64,000 nucleotides of DNA, taken from the NCBI RefSeq assembly GCF_947499295.1, contig NZ_CANMNP010000007.1, forward strand, positions 186,001 through 250,000. Direction: 5' to 3'. The notes below the pieces were generated by a model. It was not told where the DNA came from. It worked only from the letters and a program-made list of their open reading frames with translations, and did no database searches. Shown piece after piece: positions 48,344 through 63,872 of the stretch. The DNA comes from an uncultured Roseibium sp. (GTDB taxonomy: Bacteria; Pseudomonadota; Alphaproteobacteria; Rhizobiales; Stappiaceae). The translations under genes were made by a program, and so were the position numbers. The first letter of the stretch is position 1, and each line of letters begins with the position of its first letter.

Positions 48344-50419
48344 TCAGGCGTATTTCGCCTGAACCTCTTCGGCGACAGCCTGCGGCACCTGCTCGTAGTG
48401 ATCGAACACCATCGAGTATTGAGCGCGGCCTTGAGACATGGAACGCAAGTTGTTCACGTAGCCAAACATGTTGGCCAGCGGAACCATTGCGGTGATGACC
48501 GTGACAACGCCCCGGTTCTCCGTACCCGCGATCTGACCGCGGCGGGAGTTCAGGTCACCAATCACATCACCCATGTAGTCTTCCGGGGTGACAACCTCGA
48601 CTTTCATGATCGGCTCGAGAAGTTTCGGGCCGGCCTTCTGGATCGCTTCGCGGAAACCGGCACGGCCGGCGATTTCGAAAGCGAGTACAGAGGAGTCAAC
48701 GTCGTGGTATGCACCGTCGGTGAGGGTTGCCTTGATGTCGAGCATCGGGAAGCCTGCCAGCGGACCGGAAGACATCACGCTCTCAATACCTTTGGTAACA
48801 CCCGGGATGTATTCCTTGGGAACGTTACCGCCGACAACGGAGCTCTCGAAGACATAACCTTCATTCGGCTCGGACGGCTCAATGGTGAGCTTGATGCGAG
48901 CGAACTGGCCTGAACCACCAGACTGTTTCTTGTGGGTGTAATCCACGTCAGCCTGTTTGGTGATGGTTTCACGGTAAGCAACCTGAGGTGCACCGATGTT
49001 GGCCTCAACCTTGAATTCGCGCTTCATGCGATCAACGATGATGTCCAGGTGCAATTCGCCCATGCCGGCGATGATTGTCTGACCGGATTCTTCGTCAGTC
49101 TTGACGCGGAAGGACGGGTCTTCAGCTGCCAGGCGGTTCAGGGCAAGGCCCATTTTCTCCTGGTCGCCTTTGGTTTTCGGCTCAACTGCGATCTCGATGA
49201 CCGGCTCAGGAAATTCCATGCGTTCCAGGATCACCGGCTTCAGCGGATCACAAAGTGTGTCGCCTGTCGTGGTGTCCTTCAAACCTGCAATCGCCACGAT
49301 GTCGCCTGCATAAGCTACATCGATGTCGTCACGGGAATTGGAGTGCATCTGCATCATACGGCCGACGCGCTCGCGCTTGTCCTTCACCGTGTTAAGCAGT
49401 GAAACGCCCTTGTTCAGAACGCCGGAGTAGATGCGGCAGAAAGTCAAGGAACCGACAAACGGATCGTTTGCAATCTTGAACGCCAGCAGACCAAGCGGCT
49501 CTTCGTCAGAAGACTTGCGCTCGACTTCTTCCTCGTTTTTCGGATCGACACCTTTAATGGCAGGTACTTCCACCGGGCTCGGGAGAAAATCGACAACAGC
49601 ATCGAGAAGCGGCTGAACGCCTTTGTTCTTGAAGGCTGAACCGCAGAATACCGGAACGAATTCGTTGCTGATCGTGCCTTTGCGAATAAGCTCTTTGATC
49701 TTATCGATGGAGGGCTCTTCACCTTCCAGATAAGCTTCCATGGCTTCTTCTTCGATCTCGACAACGGTCTCAACCAGAGCATCGCGTGCCTCTTGGGCGC
49801 GGTCAGCCAGGTCCGCCGGAATGTCGACAACATCCCATGCAGCGCCGAGGTTTTCGGACTGCCAGATGAGTGCCTTCATCTCCAGAAGATCGATAACACC
49901 CGCGAATTCGCTTTCAGCGCCAACCGGGAGCTGCATCACAAGCGGCGTGCATCCGAGGCGCTTTTTGATCATTTCGACACAGCGGTCGAAATCAGCACCG
50001 AGCTTGTCCATCTTGTTGACGAAGATCATCCGCGGAACGTTGTACTTGTCAGCCTGGCGCCAGACAGTCTCGGTTTGCGGCTCGACGCCAGCATTTGCAT
50101 CAAGAAGGGCGACAGCACCGTCAAGAACACGCAAGGAACGCTCAACTTCAATGGTGAAGTCAACGTGCCCTGGGGTGTCGATGATGTTCAGGCGCTTTTC
50201 GTTCCAGAATGCAGTGGTTGCAGCAGACGTGATCGTGATGCCACGCTCCTGCTCCTGCTCCATCCAGTCCATGGTGGCAGCACCATCATGAACTTCGCCG
50301 ATCTTATGGCTCTTACCTGTGTAGTAGAGGATCCGCTCAGTAGTCGTGGTCTTTCCGGCATCGATGTGAGCCATGATGCCGAAGTTGCGGTAGTCCTCGA
50401 TTTTATGCGTGCGCGACAT
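48344..50419 (-). CDS. fusA: Elongation factor G
   Basis: 691 residues. GTPase motifs [36 protein letters not shown] and [14 protein letters not shown]; domains III-V follow with [18 protein letters not shown]. Translocase of the ribosome and partner of RRF in recycling. 25 bases after rpsG. Confidence 0.97.
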   Translation of the reverse strand: MSRTHKIEDYRNFGIMAHIDAGKTTTTERILYYTGKSHKIGEVHDGAATMDWMEQEQERGITITSAATTAFWNEKRLNIIDTPGHVDFTIEVERSLRVLDGAVALLDANAGVEPQTETVWRQADKYNVPRMIFVNKMDKLGADFDRCVEMIKKRLGCTPLVMQLPVGAESEFAGVIDLLEMKALIWQSENLGAAWDVVDIPADLADRAQEARDALVETVVEIEEEAMEAYLEGEEPSIDKIKELIRKGTISNEFVPVFCGSAFKNKGVQPLLDAVVDFLPSPVEVPAIKGVDPKNEEEVERKSSDEEPLGLLAFKIANDPFVGSLTFCRIYSGVLNKGVSLLNTVKDKRERVGRMMQMHSNSRDDIDVAYAGDIVAIAGLKDTTTGDTLCDPLKPVILERMEFPEPVIEIAVEPKTKGDQEKMGLALNRLAAEDPSFRVKTDEESGQTIIAGMGELHLDIIVDRMKREFKVEANIGAPQVAYRETITKQADVDYTHKKQSGGSGQFARIKLTIEPSEPNEGYVFESSVVGGNVPKEYIPGVTKGIESVMSSGPLAGFPMLDIKATLTDGAYHDVDSSVLAFEIAGRAGFREAIQKAGPKLLEPIMKVEVVTPEDYMGDVIGDLNSRRGQIAGTENRGVVTVITAMVPLANMFGYVNNLRSMSQGRAQYSMVFDHYEQVPQAVAEEVQAKYA

Positions 50420-50444
50420 AGCGTCAGCCCTTCGAAGTCACAAA

Positions 50445-50927
<483 letters not shown>

Positions 50928-51299
50928 TTACTTCGGCCGCTTGGCGCCGTATTTCGAACGACGCTGCTTACGATCCTTGACGCCCTGCGTATCGAGCACA
51001 CCACGGATGATGTGATAGCGAACGCCCGGCAAATCCTTCACACGGCCGCCACGGATCATCACCACCGAGTGCTCTTGAAGGTTGTGACCTTCACCCGGGA
51101 TGTAGCCAATGACTTCGAAGCCGTTGGTCAGGCGGATCTTGGCCACCTTACGAAGAGCCGAGTTCGGCTTCTTCGGCGTCGTCGTGTAAACGCGGGTGCA
51201 AACACCACGCTTCTGAGGGCAGGCCTCCATGGCCGGCACCTTGTTCCGCTTCGGCGGATCTTTCCGCGGCTTGCGGATCAACTGGTTGATGGTCGGCAT
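50928..51299 (-). CDS. rpsL: 30S ribosomal protein S12
   Basis: 123 residues from the ATG at 51299 ([20 protein letters not shown]); a nine-residue extension is not needed. Lys43 and Lys88, the classic streptomycin-resistance positions, are both Lys in [11 protein letters not shown] and GGRVKDLPG, so the allele looks sensitive. First gene of the str operon. Confidence 0.96.
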   Translation of the reverse strand: MPTINQLIRKPRKDPPKRNKVPAMEACPQKRGVCTRVYTTTPKKPNSALRKVAKIRLTNGFEVIGYIPGEGHNLQEHSVVMIRGGRVKDLPGVRYHIIRGVLDTQGVKDRKQRRSKYGAKRPK

Positions 51300-51580
51300 T
51301 CTTTGCCCTTTACCTTGTCCATCCAAAAATTCTTTAGCAATTGCAGTTTTCGCAGCCCTGCGGGCAACCGGCGCAAACCGTTAGCCATGCAGAATTGCAC
51401 CAGCGCGCTCAAAACTGAGCGGCCGGCGCTGCGAAAAACCAGAGGACCACAAGTTGCCTTGCGGTCATGCAATCGACGCGTATTCGCCTATGTAACCCGG
51501 CAGCGTTTAAAAGGATTGTGTCCTGCGCCTTGGTTAGCGCTGGACGGTTCACTCTTACCGCCTGCCCTTGGGATGCGCGG

Positions 51581-51609
51581 AAACTACTCATATGCACCCA
51601 TTGCGTCAA
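51581..51609 (-). promoter_or_regulatory. Candidate sigma-70 promoter of the str operon
   Basis: TTGACG (51604-51609), 17-base spacer, TAGTTT (51581-51586) on the minus strand. It lies directly after a terminator, in line with a new transcription unit for rpsL-rpsG-fusA-tuf and onwards. Confidence 0.6.
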
Positions 51610-51620
51610 GTGCTTTGTCG

Positions 51621-51640
51621 AAAAAACCGCGATCGCGCGG
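51621..51640 (-). terminator. Intrinsic terminator after the VOC gene
   Basis: Minus strand CCGCG, loop CGAT, CGCGG followed by TTTTTT. Short but GC-only stem with a perfect six-T run. Confidence 0.65.
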
Positions 51641-51910
51641 GTTACCAAACCGCAATCTGAATTTTCCGTCTGTTTTCAGGGACATGAAGTCAGATCGCGA
51701 AAGGAGATTTGCTGCTTTTGTAATTTAATTGCGTGCCGTGCTCTCCAAGCTCACCAGCCAGTCGAGTTCGACGCATCCTGCAGCATTCAAATCACGCGGA
51801 AACCGCGCCGGAACACTTCAAGATGACCGGAACAGACCACAGGCGAGTCGCGGAACGACATTCTGAAGAAGTGAGTCCCGATCAGAGCCTTCATGCGGCG
51901 CAAGCCTGTG

Positions 51911-52420
51911 TCAGATTGCTGCTTCCTGATAGGCACCAGACGAATAGGTCAGTTCATAGCTGTGGCTGTAGATCTCAAAAACGTTCCCGAACGGATCTTC
52001 GACATAGACCATTCGATAGGGTTTTTCGCCTGGGAAATACTCTCGAATGGGCATTCTCTGTTTCCCGCCAGCCGCGACGATCCGCTCCGTCAGTTTTTCC
52101 ACATCGGGATCTTGGACACAGAAGTGGAAGACACCGTGCCGACGGTAGTCAAGGTTGTTGTCCGGAGCATAATTGCCTTCGAACTCGAACAATTCGATTC
52201 CGATGCGATCCGACGTTGCCAGGTGCGCGATCCTGAGCTTCTTCCACCCTGTTCCCAAGACGTCTGTGCACATCCTCCCGATGGCACTGTTGTCTTCAAC
52301 GACCGCAGTCGCGGGCATAATGAGATAGAACCCCATCACCTTGGTATAGAACGTGATTGCCTTGTTCAAATCGGGAACAGACAACCCGATATGGGAAAAG
52401 GAACGCGGGTAAGTGGACAT
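51911..52420 (-). CDS. VOC superfamily protein (glyoxalase I/dioxygenase fold)
   Basis: 169 residues with paired beta-alpha-beta-beta-beta modules. The four metal-ligand positions of the family are all filled: His10 (SHIG), Glu76 (GIELFEF), His99 (VFHFCV) and Glu149 (VFEIYS). It could be a lactoylglutathione lyase, an aromatic-ring or other VOC enzyme; the sequence does not decide. Cytosolic. It is divergent from a LysR regulator, the usual arrangement of a regulated enzyme with its regulator. Confidence 0.83.
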   Translation of the reverse strand: MSTYPRSFSHIGLSVPDLNKAITFYTKVMGFYLIMPATAVVEDNSAIGRMCTDVLGTGWKKLRIAHLATSDRIGIELFEFEGNYAPDNNLDYRRHGVFHFCVQDPDVEKLTERIVAAGGKQRMPIREYFPGEKPYRMVYVEDPFGNVFEIYSHSYELTYSSGAYQEAAI

Positions 52421-52499
52421 GACGGTTCTCCTTGAAGTTCACTACCGCGTATCTAGGCCTCACAGGTCATCTTGGAAAAATTATCATTTTTCATTTTTC

Positions 52500-52510
52500 G
52501 AATAATATTC
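52500..52510. promoter_or_regulatory. AT-rich palindrome between VOC and LysR genes, possible LysR operator
   Basis: GAATAATATTC, a perfect 11-base dyad within a very AT-rich stretch (52480-52510) in the divergent promoter region. LysR proteins typically bind such T-N11-A type dyads. Inference from position. Confidence 0.35.
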
Positions 52511-52530
52511 TGTTATGCGATACTGCGCGC

Positions 52531-53430
52531 ATGCTGAACGCGCACTGGCTTGAAACATTCACGACGCTTTGCAGGACGCAGAGTTTCACCAAGACCGCAG
52601 CCCGCCTGAATATGACGCAGCCGGGCGTCTCCCAACACGTCAGAAAACTGGAAGAACAGGTGGGCCAGCCGCTCGTTTCCAGACCCGTCAAGTCCTTTCT
52701 GCTAACAGACGCGGGCGAAGCCGTTCTGAAAGTGGGCCTTGCCCGCAGAACGGAAGAACGAAATTTGCTGGAGACCATCGCGCTGGACCGAGAGGATGCA
52801 GGCAAATGCGCAATCGGTTGTTCAGGCAGCTTCGCGCTGCTGCTTTACCCGCGGTTGATCAAGGAAATGAACAGGGCGCCAGATTTGTCCATTCACCTTG
52901 AATCAGCGCCGCAAAGACAGCTCGTCACTGCCCTTCTCGAAAAACAGCTCGATATCGCGATACTGGATCACAAACCGGTCAATCCGCGTCTGAGTGCAGT
53001 TCAGATCGGGCATGAGGAACTGTGTCTTGTTGTACCAAGCAGCTTGCCGGCATCCCTGCCCGACTTCGAACAACTGCAGGACCTGGGCTTCATCGCGCAC
53101 CCGGATGGCTTCGATTATGCCGACCGGCTTCTCTCACGCAATTTCAAGGCCGGCTTTCACGGCTCCGACCACCTCGAACTTCGCGGGTATGTCAACCAGA
53201 TCGGGCAGATCCCCTTGGCGGTTGCTGCAGGCAAGGGGTTCACGATACTGCCGAGGAGCGGCGTCGAAGCATCCGAGTTCCGGGACCGGCTTTCAGTTGC
53301 CGAACTGGAAAATCCGATTTTTCAGGAACTCTGGCTGGCCCAGCTTTCCGATCGCCGGATGCCTGCGCGAATGCAAAGAATCAAAGATGCCGTTCGCGAG
53401 GTTGCCCAGCCACTTCAATTGCCCGACTGA
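52531..53430 (+). CDS. LysR-family transcriptional regulator
   Basis: 299 residues from the ATG at 52531 (MLNAHWLETFTTLCRTQSFT), the normal LysR start; an extension upstream to 52432 runs through the promoter region and is rejected. The winged helix-turn-helix spans ~1-60 (TKTAARLNMTQPGVSQHVRK), followed by a periplasmic-binding-like effector domain (~90-295). It probably controls the divergent VOC gene. Effector unknown. Confidence 0.87.
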   Translation: MLNAHWLETFTTLCRTQSFTKTAARLNMTQPGVSQHVRKLEEQVGQPLVSRPVKSFLLTDAGEAVLKVGLARRTEERNLLETIALDREDAGKCAIGCSGSFALLLYPRLIKEMNRAPDLSIHLESAPQRQLVTALLEKQLDIAILDHKPVNPRLSAVQIGHEELCLVVPSSLPASLPDFEQLQDLGFIAHPDGFDYADRLLSRNFKAGFHGSDHLELRGYVNQIGQIPLAVAAGKGFTILPRSGVEASEFRDRLSVAELENPIFQELWLAQLSDRRMPARMQRIKDAVREVAQPLQLPD

Positions 53431-53517
53431 ACTGCTTTCATCGAGACCAGGCAGAATTCGAATGCTCCCGTCTTTAAGACTTCCCGGTGGCGTGACCGGA
53501 AACTCCAATTCCGGATT

Positions 53518-53811
53518 CTATTGGTTAAACGTAACAATCGCGACATTGCCAGCAAGGGCGTCCTGATAAGCGCCTTCATAGACAGGATCGTCCGGCTCGC
53601 CGTCCATCACGCCAATCTGTTCCAGCTCAGCTTCCGCAAATCCCTGGGAAGACAGGGACTCAAGTGTTCGTCTTACAGCGTCGTCATCGTCGGGAGCAGT
53701 GAGCATCGCGTGGATGGTAATTGCATCCTCCGGCAACGCTTCTTCATTTTCCCATACCCGGCCAATGACGATGTAGACGACCGGATCCATTTCAACTTCA
53801 TTGTCATTCAT
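53518..53811 (-). CDS. Small acidic protein of unknown function, 97 aa
   Basis: A 97-residue protein, MNDNEVEMDPVVYIVIGRVW, acidic, with predicted beta-alpha-beta strands and the segment EGAYQDALAGNVAIVTFNQ at the end. It has no signal peptide and no recognised motif. It lies on the rpoC strand, between rpsL and rpoC, downstream of the rpoC terminator, so it is likely expressed alone. An internal Met at residue 8 is an alternative start. Confidence 0.65.
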   Translation of the reverse strand: MNDNEVEMDPVVYIVIGRVWENEEALPEDAITIHAMLTAPDDDDAVRRTLESLSSQGFAEAELEQIGVMDGEPDDPVYEGAYQDALAGNVAIVTFNQ

Positions 53812-53840
53812 TGCTAGCTTCCACCTGTGTCCTGATACAA

Positions 53841-53866
53841 GAAAGGCCGCCCGGAGGCGGCCTTTC
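53841..53866 (-). terminator. Intrinsic terminator after rpoC
   Basis: Minus strand GAAAGGCCGCC, loop TCCG, GGCGGCCTTTC, then TTG. Eleven perfect pairs with a U-containing 3' arm, 20 bases after the rpoC stop codon. Confidence 0.88.
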
Positions 53867-53887
53867 GAATTGTCATGGGAGCTCCGG

Positions 53888-56800
53888 TTATTCGGCCGCC
53901 CCGGTCATGTCTTCCAAGAGGCCTTCTGCTGCGCTGTCCGATGACTGCTGGCGCTGAGCTTCCTGGATCAGGTCGTCGCGATGTGTCGCAATCTTGCGGA
54001 TCCGCTTCATCACCCCGCCGGTACCGGCCGGTATGAGGCGTCCCACGATCACGTTTTCCTTCAGACCAACCAGCGGATCGGTCTTGCCGTTGACTGCAGC
54101 GTCGGTAAGGACGCGGGTCGTCTCCTGGAAGGAGGCGGCAGAGAAGAACGAACGTGTCTGCAGCGAAGCCTTGGTGATGCCGAGCAACACCGGGGCCCCT
54201 TTTGCAGGTTCCCTTGCTTCGTCGATTGCCTTGCGGTTCGCTTCCTCGAAGTCGAGCTTGTCAACCTGCTCACCAGAGAAGAATTCGGTATCACCTGCAT
54301 CGGTGATCTCGATCTTCTGAAGCATCTGACGAACAATAACTTCGATGTGCTTGTCGTTGATCGTCACACCCTGCAACCGGTAGACTTCTTGGATCTCATT
54401 GACGAGGTATGCAGCAAGTGCTTCCACGCCCTTGACGGCCAGAATGTCGTGCGGCGCCGGGTTGCCGTCCAGAATGTACTCACCCTTTTCAATGGCGTCG
54501 CCTTCCTGCAGATGGAAGTGCTTGCCTTTCGGAATGAGGTATTCGACCGGATCAACACCCTCTTCAGCCGGCTCGATGATGATGCGGCGCTTGTTCTTGT
54601 AGTCGCGACCGAAACGGATCGTGCCATCGATCTCAGCGATGATAGCGTGATCCTTCGGACGGCGAGCCTCGAACAATTCCGCAACACGCGGCAGACCACC
54701 GGTAATGTCCTTGGTCTTCGCGCTTTCCAGCGGAATACGAGCCAGAACGTCACCAGCCTTGACGGTTGCACCCGGCTGAACGGACAGAACCGCATCCACC
54801 GAAAGCATCAACCGCGCATCGGAACCACGGTCGGTTTTGGAAACCGCACCCTTGTCGTCCTTGATCACGATCGCAGGCTTCAGGTCGGCGCCACGCTGAG
54901 ACGAACGCCAGTCAATGACGATACGTTTGGTGATACCGGTTGCCTCGTCAGCGGTTTCCTGAATGGAAGCACCGTCAACCAGATCTTCAACATCAACGAC
55001 GCCGTCAACTTCGGCAAGCATCGGACGGGTGTACGGATCCCATTCGGCAATCCGCTGACCGCGCTTGACCTTGTCGCCATCATCGACATGAAGTTTGGAA
55101 CCGTAAGCCACACGATGCACGGCCCGTTCGTTGTCGTCGCTGTCGATAACAACGATGGACATGTTACGAACCATGGCAATCAAGTTGCCTTCAGAGTCCC
55201 GGTTGACCGAACGGTTCCGGATCTTGATCGTGCCGTCGACATTGGATTCGATGAACGAGCTGTCAACGACCTGTGCGGTCCCACCGATGTGGAAAGTACG
55301 CATGGTCAGCTGAGTGCCAGGCTCACCGATGGACTGCGCAGCGATAACGCCAACAGCCTCACCCATGTTCACCGGAGTACCACGTGCCAGGTCACGTCCG
55401 TAACAGGTCGCGCAAACGCCTGTTTCGGTTTCACAGGTCAAAACCGAGCGGATCTTCACCTGCTGCACCTTGGCAGCCTCGATTGCTTCAACGTCTTTTT
55501 CGTCGATCAGCGCGCCCTTTGCCACCAGAACTTCACCTGTCTGGCTGTTGACGACGTCTTCTGCCGTCGTACGGCCAAGAACACGCATGCCAAGAGAAGC
55601 GATGACGTTGCCGGCATCCACGATCGGCGCAACGGTGATGCCACGTTCAGAACCACAATCCTGTTCAAGAATAATGGAATCCTGGGCAACATCCACGAGA
55701 CGACGTGTCAGGTAACCGGAGTTCGCAGTCTTCAAGGCCGTGTCGGCGAGACCCTTACGGGCACCGTGGGTGGAGTTGAAGTACTCCAGAACCGACAAAC
55801 CTTCCTTGAAGTTCGAAATGATCGGGTTCTCGATGATGGACCCGTCCGGCTTGGCCATAAGGCCACGCATGCCGGCCAGCTGTTTCATCTGCTGGGGTGA
55901 GCCACGTGCACCAGAGTGCGACATCATGTAAACCGAGTTCATTGGTTCCTGGCGACCAGATTCCTCATCGATCTGAACGGCCTTAATACGGGCCATCATT
56001 TCATCAGCAATCTTGTCGGTACACTTCGCCCAGGCATCAACAACCTTGTTGTACTTCTCGCCCTGAGTGATCAGGCCGTCATTGTACTGCTGCTCATACT
56101 CGGTCGCGAGCGATGACGTCTCGGCCACCAGCTTCTGCTTGGTGTCCGGGATGACCATGTCGTCCATGCCAAACGAAATGCCGGCATTACATGCGTTTTT
56201 GAAGCCAAGCTCCATGATGCGGTCACAGAAGATAACCGTCTCCTTCTGACCGCAAGCACGGTAAACCGTGTCGATCATCTTGGAGATGTCTTTCTTCGTC
56301 ATCAGCTTGTTACAGGCATCGAACGGCACTTCGTGGTGCTTTGGCAGCAATTCCGCAACAAGCATCCGGCCAGGTGTCGTTTCAAAGATTCCCGACGTCG
56401 GATTGCCATCCTCATCAATGGACTTGAAACGGCCCTTGATCTTGGAATGCAACGTGATGACGTTGTTGGCCAGCGCATGATGGATTTCGCCGATGTCGCC
56501 GAAGGCCATGCCCTCGCCCGGCTCACCTTCTGCCATGATCGACAGATAGTAGAGACCCAGAACAATATCCTGGGACGGCACGATGATCGGGCCACCATTT
56601 GCCGGGTGCAGAATGTTGTTCGTGGACATCATCAGCGTCCGTGCTTCCAACTGAGCTTCGAGCGACAACGGCACGTGAACGGCCATCTGATCGCCATCGA
56701 AGTCGGCATTGAACGCGGAACAGACAAGCGGGTGCAGCTGGATAGCCTTGCCTTCAATCAGCGTTGGTTCGAAGGCCTGGATACCAAGTCGGTGCAGCGT

Positions 56801-58087
56801 CGGCGCGCGGTTCAGGAGAACCGGGTGCTCACGAATGACCTCGTCGAGGATGTCCCAGACTTCCGGGCGCTCCTTCTCAACCAGTTTCTTGGCTTGCTTG
56901 ACCGTCGAGGAGAAGCCTTTTGCATCGAGGCGCGAATAGATGAACGGCTTGAACAGCTCAAGCGCCATCTTCTTCGGCAAGCCACATTGATGCAGCTTCA
57001 GTTCCGGACCAACGGTGATGACCGAACGGCCGGAATAGTCAACGCGCTTACCAAGCAGGTTTTGACGGAAGCGGCCCTGCTTGCCTTTCAGCATATCGGA
57101 CAGCGACTTCAAGGGACGCTTGTTGGCACCGGTGATCACACGGCCACGACGGCCATTGTCGAACAGGGCGTCTACAGATTCCTGCAGCATGCGCTTTTCG
57201 TTCCGGATGATGATATCCGGTGCACGCAATTCCATCAGGCGGCGCAGACGATTGTTACGGTTGATCACCCGGCGATACAGATCGTTGAGATCCGAAGTCG
57301 CGAACCGGCCGCCATCCAGCGGTACCAGCGGGCGCAGATCCGGCGGGATCACCGGAACAACGGTCATGATCATCCACTCGGGACGGTTGCCCGATTCCAT
57401 GAATGCTTCAATGACCTTCAACCGCTTGGCCAGCTTCTTCGGCTTCAGTTCAGTTGTCGCTTCCGCGATTTCCTGGCGAAGCTTCTCGCTCTCGCGCTCC
57501 AGATCCATGCTCATCAGGATCTCACGGATCGCTTCTGCGCCGATCATCGCTGTGAATGCGTCTTCGCCATACTCGTCCTGAGCGGCGATGAAGTCTTCTT
57601 CAGACAGAAGCTGATGCTGCTTGAGCGGCGTCAGGCCCGGCTCCAGAACGACATAGTTCTCAAAATAGAGAACACGTTCCAGATCCTTCAACGTCATATC
57701 AAGCAGAAGACCGATGCGGCTCGGCAGGGACTTCAGGAACCAGATATGAGCAACCGGCGCTGCCAGCTCAATGTGGCCCATACGCTCACGGCGAACGCGG
57801 GAAAGGGTGACTTCAACACCACATTTCTCACAGATAACGCCTTTGTATTTCATACGCTTATATTTGCCGCAAAGACATTCGTAGTCCTTGATCGGGCCAA
57901 AAATACGCGCGCAGAACAAACCGTCGCGTTCAGGCTTGAACGTACGGTAGTTGATCGTCTCCGGCTTTTTGATTTCGCCGAAGGACCAAGACAAGATCTT
58001 TTCCGGGCTCGCGAGCGAAATCCGGATATTGTCAAAGGTCTGTGTGGGAGCCTGCTGGTTGAACAGGTTCATGACCTCATGATTCAT
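53888..58087 (-). CDS. rpoC: RNA polymerase beta' subunit
   Basis: 1399 residues from the ATG at 58087 ([20 protein letters not shown]), which has AAGGAG seven bases upstream; a seven-residue extension is less likely. Zinc site 1 ([20 protein letters not shown], ~70-90), catalytic Mg loop [12 protein letters not shown], bridge helix and trigger loop regions, and the second zinc cluster ([19 protein letters not shown]) are all present. Starts 89 bases after rpoB. Large antisense frames inside it are coding shadows. Confidence 0.97.
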   Translation of the reverse strand: MNHEVMNLFNQQAPTQTFDNIRISLASPEKILSWSFGEIKKPETINYRTFKPERDGLFCARIFGPIKDYECLCGKYKRMKYKGVICEKCGVEVTLSRVRRERMGHIELAAPVAHIWFLKSLPSRIGLLLDMTLKDLERVLYFENYVVLEPGLTPLKQHQLLSEEDFIAAQDEYGEDAFTAMIGAEAIREILMSMDLERESEKLRQEIAEATTELKPKKLAKRLKVIEAFMESGNRPEWMIMTVVPVIPPDLRPLVPLDGGRFATSDLNDLYRRVINRNNRLRRLMELRAPDIIIRNEKRMLQESVDALFDNGRRGRVITGANKRPLKSLSDMLKGKQGRFRQNLLGKRVDYSGRSVITVGPELKLHQCGLPKKMALELFKPFIYSRLDAKGFSSTVKQAKKLVEKERPEVWDILDEVIREHPVLLNRAPTLHRLGIQAFEPTLIEGKAIQLHPLVCSAFNADFDGDQMAVHVPLSLEAQLEARTLMMSTNNILHPANGGPIIVPSQDIVLGLYYLSIMAEGEPGEGMAFGDIGEIHHALANNVITLHSKIKGRFKSIDEDGNPTSGIFETTPGRMLVAELLPKHHEVPFDACNKLMTKKDISKMIDTVYRACGQKETVIFCDRIMELGFKNACNAGISFGMDDMVIPDTKQKLVAETSSLATEYEQQYNDGLITQGEKYNKVVDAWAKCTDKIADEMMARIKAVQIDEESGRQEPMNSVYMMSHSGARGSPQQMKQLAGMRGLMAKPDGSIIENPIISNFKEGLSVLEYFNSTHGARKGLADTALKTANSGYLTRRLVDVAQDSIILEQDCGSERGITVAPIVDAGNVIASLGMRVLGRTTAEDVVNSQTGEVLVAKGALIDEKDVEAIEAAKVQQVKIRSVLTCETETGVCATCYGRDLARGTPVNMGEAVGVIAAQSIGEPGTQLTMRTFHIGGTAQVVDSSFIESNVDGTIKIRNRSVNRDSEGNLIAMVRNMSIVVIDSDDNERAVHRVAYGSKLHVDDGDKVKRGQRIAEWDPYTRPMLAEVDGVVDVEDLVDGASIQETADEATGITKRIVIDWRSSQRGADLKPAIVIKDDKGAVSKTDRGSDARLMLSVDAVLSVQPGATVKAGDVLARIPLESAKTKDITGGLPRVAELFEARRPKDHAIIAEIDGTIRFGRDYKNKRRIIIEPAEEGVDPVEYLIPKGKHFHLQEGDAIEKGEYILDGNPAPHDILAVKGVEALAAYLVNEIQEVYRLQGVTINDKHIEVIVRQMLQKIEITDAGDTEFFSGEQVDKLDFEEANRKAIDEAREPAKGAPVLLGITKASLQTRSFFSAASFQETTRVLTDAAVNGKTDPLVGLKENVIVGRLIPAGTGGVMKRIRKIATHRDDLIQEAQRQQSSDSAAEGLLEDMTGAAE

Positions 58088-58176
58088 GGTCCGTCTCCTT
58101 CGATGCACGGCCGGGGTAGAGGGTCACTCGCCTCTCCCCGTCACCGGCATGAGTCAATTGGGGTCCGTTGCCGGGG

Positions 58177-62316
<4,140 letters not shown>

Positions 62317-62545
62317 TGTCGCTCCTCATATGGACCGGGTAACGGCTTCCCGAAACGCCCCTTATCCAATCGGGCAGCTGCCCGGGCGCTTCGGAAAACC
62401 GTCGCCCCTTTTGAGATCCACTTGCCTCAAGCCAGACAAGCCGATCAGTCGTAGGGGTCTAGAGCTTTGCCACGCTCATTTGAACACAGCAGGCCCTAGT
62501 GGGACGTTCGCCCCGGAACCGGGTTAGACCCGCCGGGGCAAGAAA

Positions 62546-62569
62546 CGGTTCCGGGAAAACCCGGAACCG
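62546..62569 (-). terminator. Attenuator-like hairpin between rplL and rpoB
   Basis: Minus strand CGGTTCCGGG, loop TTTT, CCCGGAACCG then TTTCTTG. Ten perfect pairs. It lies just after rplL, where a partial terminator lowers rpoBC transcription relative to rplJL in E. coli; the same role is likely here. Confidence 0.7.
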
Positions 62570-62588
62570 CGAAAGGCAATAGCCTTTA

Positions 62589-62969
<381 letters not shown>

Positions 62970-63027
62970 TTTTCAGTACCTTAAATTCGAACCAGTGTTG
63001 GTTTCATGAGACAGTGTGTTGGTCGCC

Positions 63028-63546
63028 TTATGCGGCCTCGTCCTTCGTGGCATACGCATTGAAGACGCGGGCAAGCTGCCCGGCCGGTGCGTTAACAACC
63101 TGGGCGATCCGGGATGCAGGTGTCTGGATCATGCCAACCAGTTTCGCGCGCAGCTCATCGAGCGACGGCATGGTTGCCAGTGATTTGACCCCTTCCGGGT
63201 TCAGATTGGTCGTGCCAAGAGCACCGCCAAGAATTGCAAACTTATCGTTTGCCTTGGCGAAATCGACGGCTGCTTTCGGTGCGGCTACCGGGTCCTCGGA
63301 ATAAACGAGAACGGTAGGGCCCTGAAACAGGTCGGAGATGTGCTCAAGGTCCGTGCCTTTGAGGGCGAGTTTCACAAGGCGGTTTTTTGCGACTTTGACA
63401 GAGCCGCCGGCTGCACGCACAGACGCCCGCAATGCGGTCATCTGGGCAACCGAAAGACCTGCATAGTGCGCGACAACAACGACGCCGGTGTCTGCCAGCT
63501 CATCGTTGAGAGATGTCACGAACTCGTGCTTTTCCGCTCTTTCCAC
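63028..63546 (-). CDS. rplJ: 50S ribosomal protein L10
   Basis: 172 residues from a GTG at 63546 (translation [20 protein letters not shown]), GGAG upstream at normal spacing; the 11-residue extension to 63579 ([11 protein letters not shown]) is unlike L10. Contains [18 protein letters not shown] and [16 protein letters not shown]; the C-terminal helix that carries L7/L12 dimers follows. In E. coli the L10-L12 complex represses its own mRNA. Confidence 0.95.
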   Translation of the reverse strand: MERAEKHEFVTSLNDELADTGVVVVAHYAGLSVAQMTALRASVRAAGGSVKVAKNRLVKLALKGTDLEHISDLFQGPTVLVYSEDPVAAPKAAVDFAKANDKFAILGGALGTTNLNPEGVKSLATMPSLDELRAKLVGMIQTPASRIAQVVNAPAGQLARVFNAYATKDEAA

Positions 63547-63872
63547 TTGCCTTCTCCATTTGGTGGCGCGTTTCGCCACCGGTTTACCTTTGCCGCCCGG
63601 CTTGATGGTCCCGAACCCGGGACCGTCTAGTCAAACGGCGCTCAGGGTCCTGTCCCCTCACCTGTGCGCCATGACAACGCGCGGCAAGGTCTGGTTCGAA
63701 CCAAGTTTCCGCCGGATCGGCGGGGAATTTGGTTCTCACCCATCTATGCAGGCCAAATTGCTTAAGCCGGTTTTCCGGCACCTGCAGTCTCGGACAGGGC
63801 AATCCGGCGGCGGACCGCCGGATCTATTCGGCCTTGCGACCGAAATCTCTTCGTCAATCCGGAAACCCCGGA
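63547..63872 (-). promoter_or_regulatory. Structured leader between rplA and rplJ
   Basis: About 326 bases without a gene. On the minus strand it can form several hairpins, including GGTCCCG-GGTT-CGGGACC (63607-63624) and ATCCGGCGG-TCCG-CCGCCGGAT (63802-63823), neither followed by a T run. This is where the L10 autoregulatory site lies in other bacteria, so it likely includes it, but the exact L10 kink-turn was not identified. An rplJ promoter may also be here. Confidence 0.5.

Larger units (their letters stand above)
51300..51910. other. Long intergenic region upstream of rpsL
   Basis: About 610 bases without a credible gene. It contains a terminator for the VOC gene at 51621-51640 and a strong promoter candidate at 51581-51609, giving rpsL a leader of roughly 275 bases. 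Short open frames here lack ribosome-binding sites. Confidence 0.6.

Noticed and set aside
51409..51648. Short minus-strand frame in the rpsL leader
   Set aside because: It covers the promoter and terminator, and no ribosome-binding site or familiar sequence was seen.
53981..55900. Long open frame on the plus strand inside rpoC
   Set aside because: Antisense shadow of rpoC in a GC-rich gene; the sense translation matches RNA polymerase beta' throughout. The same applies to plus-strand frames at 56333-58234 and, inside rpoB, 58903-60846.
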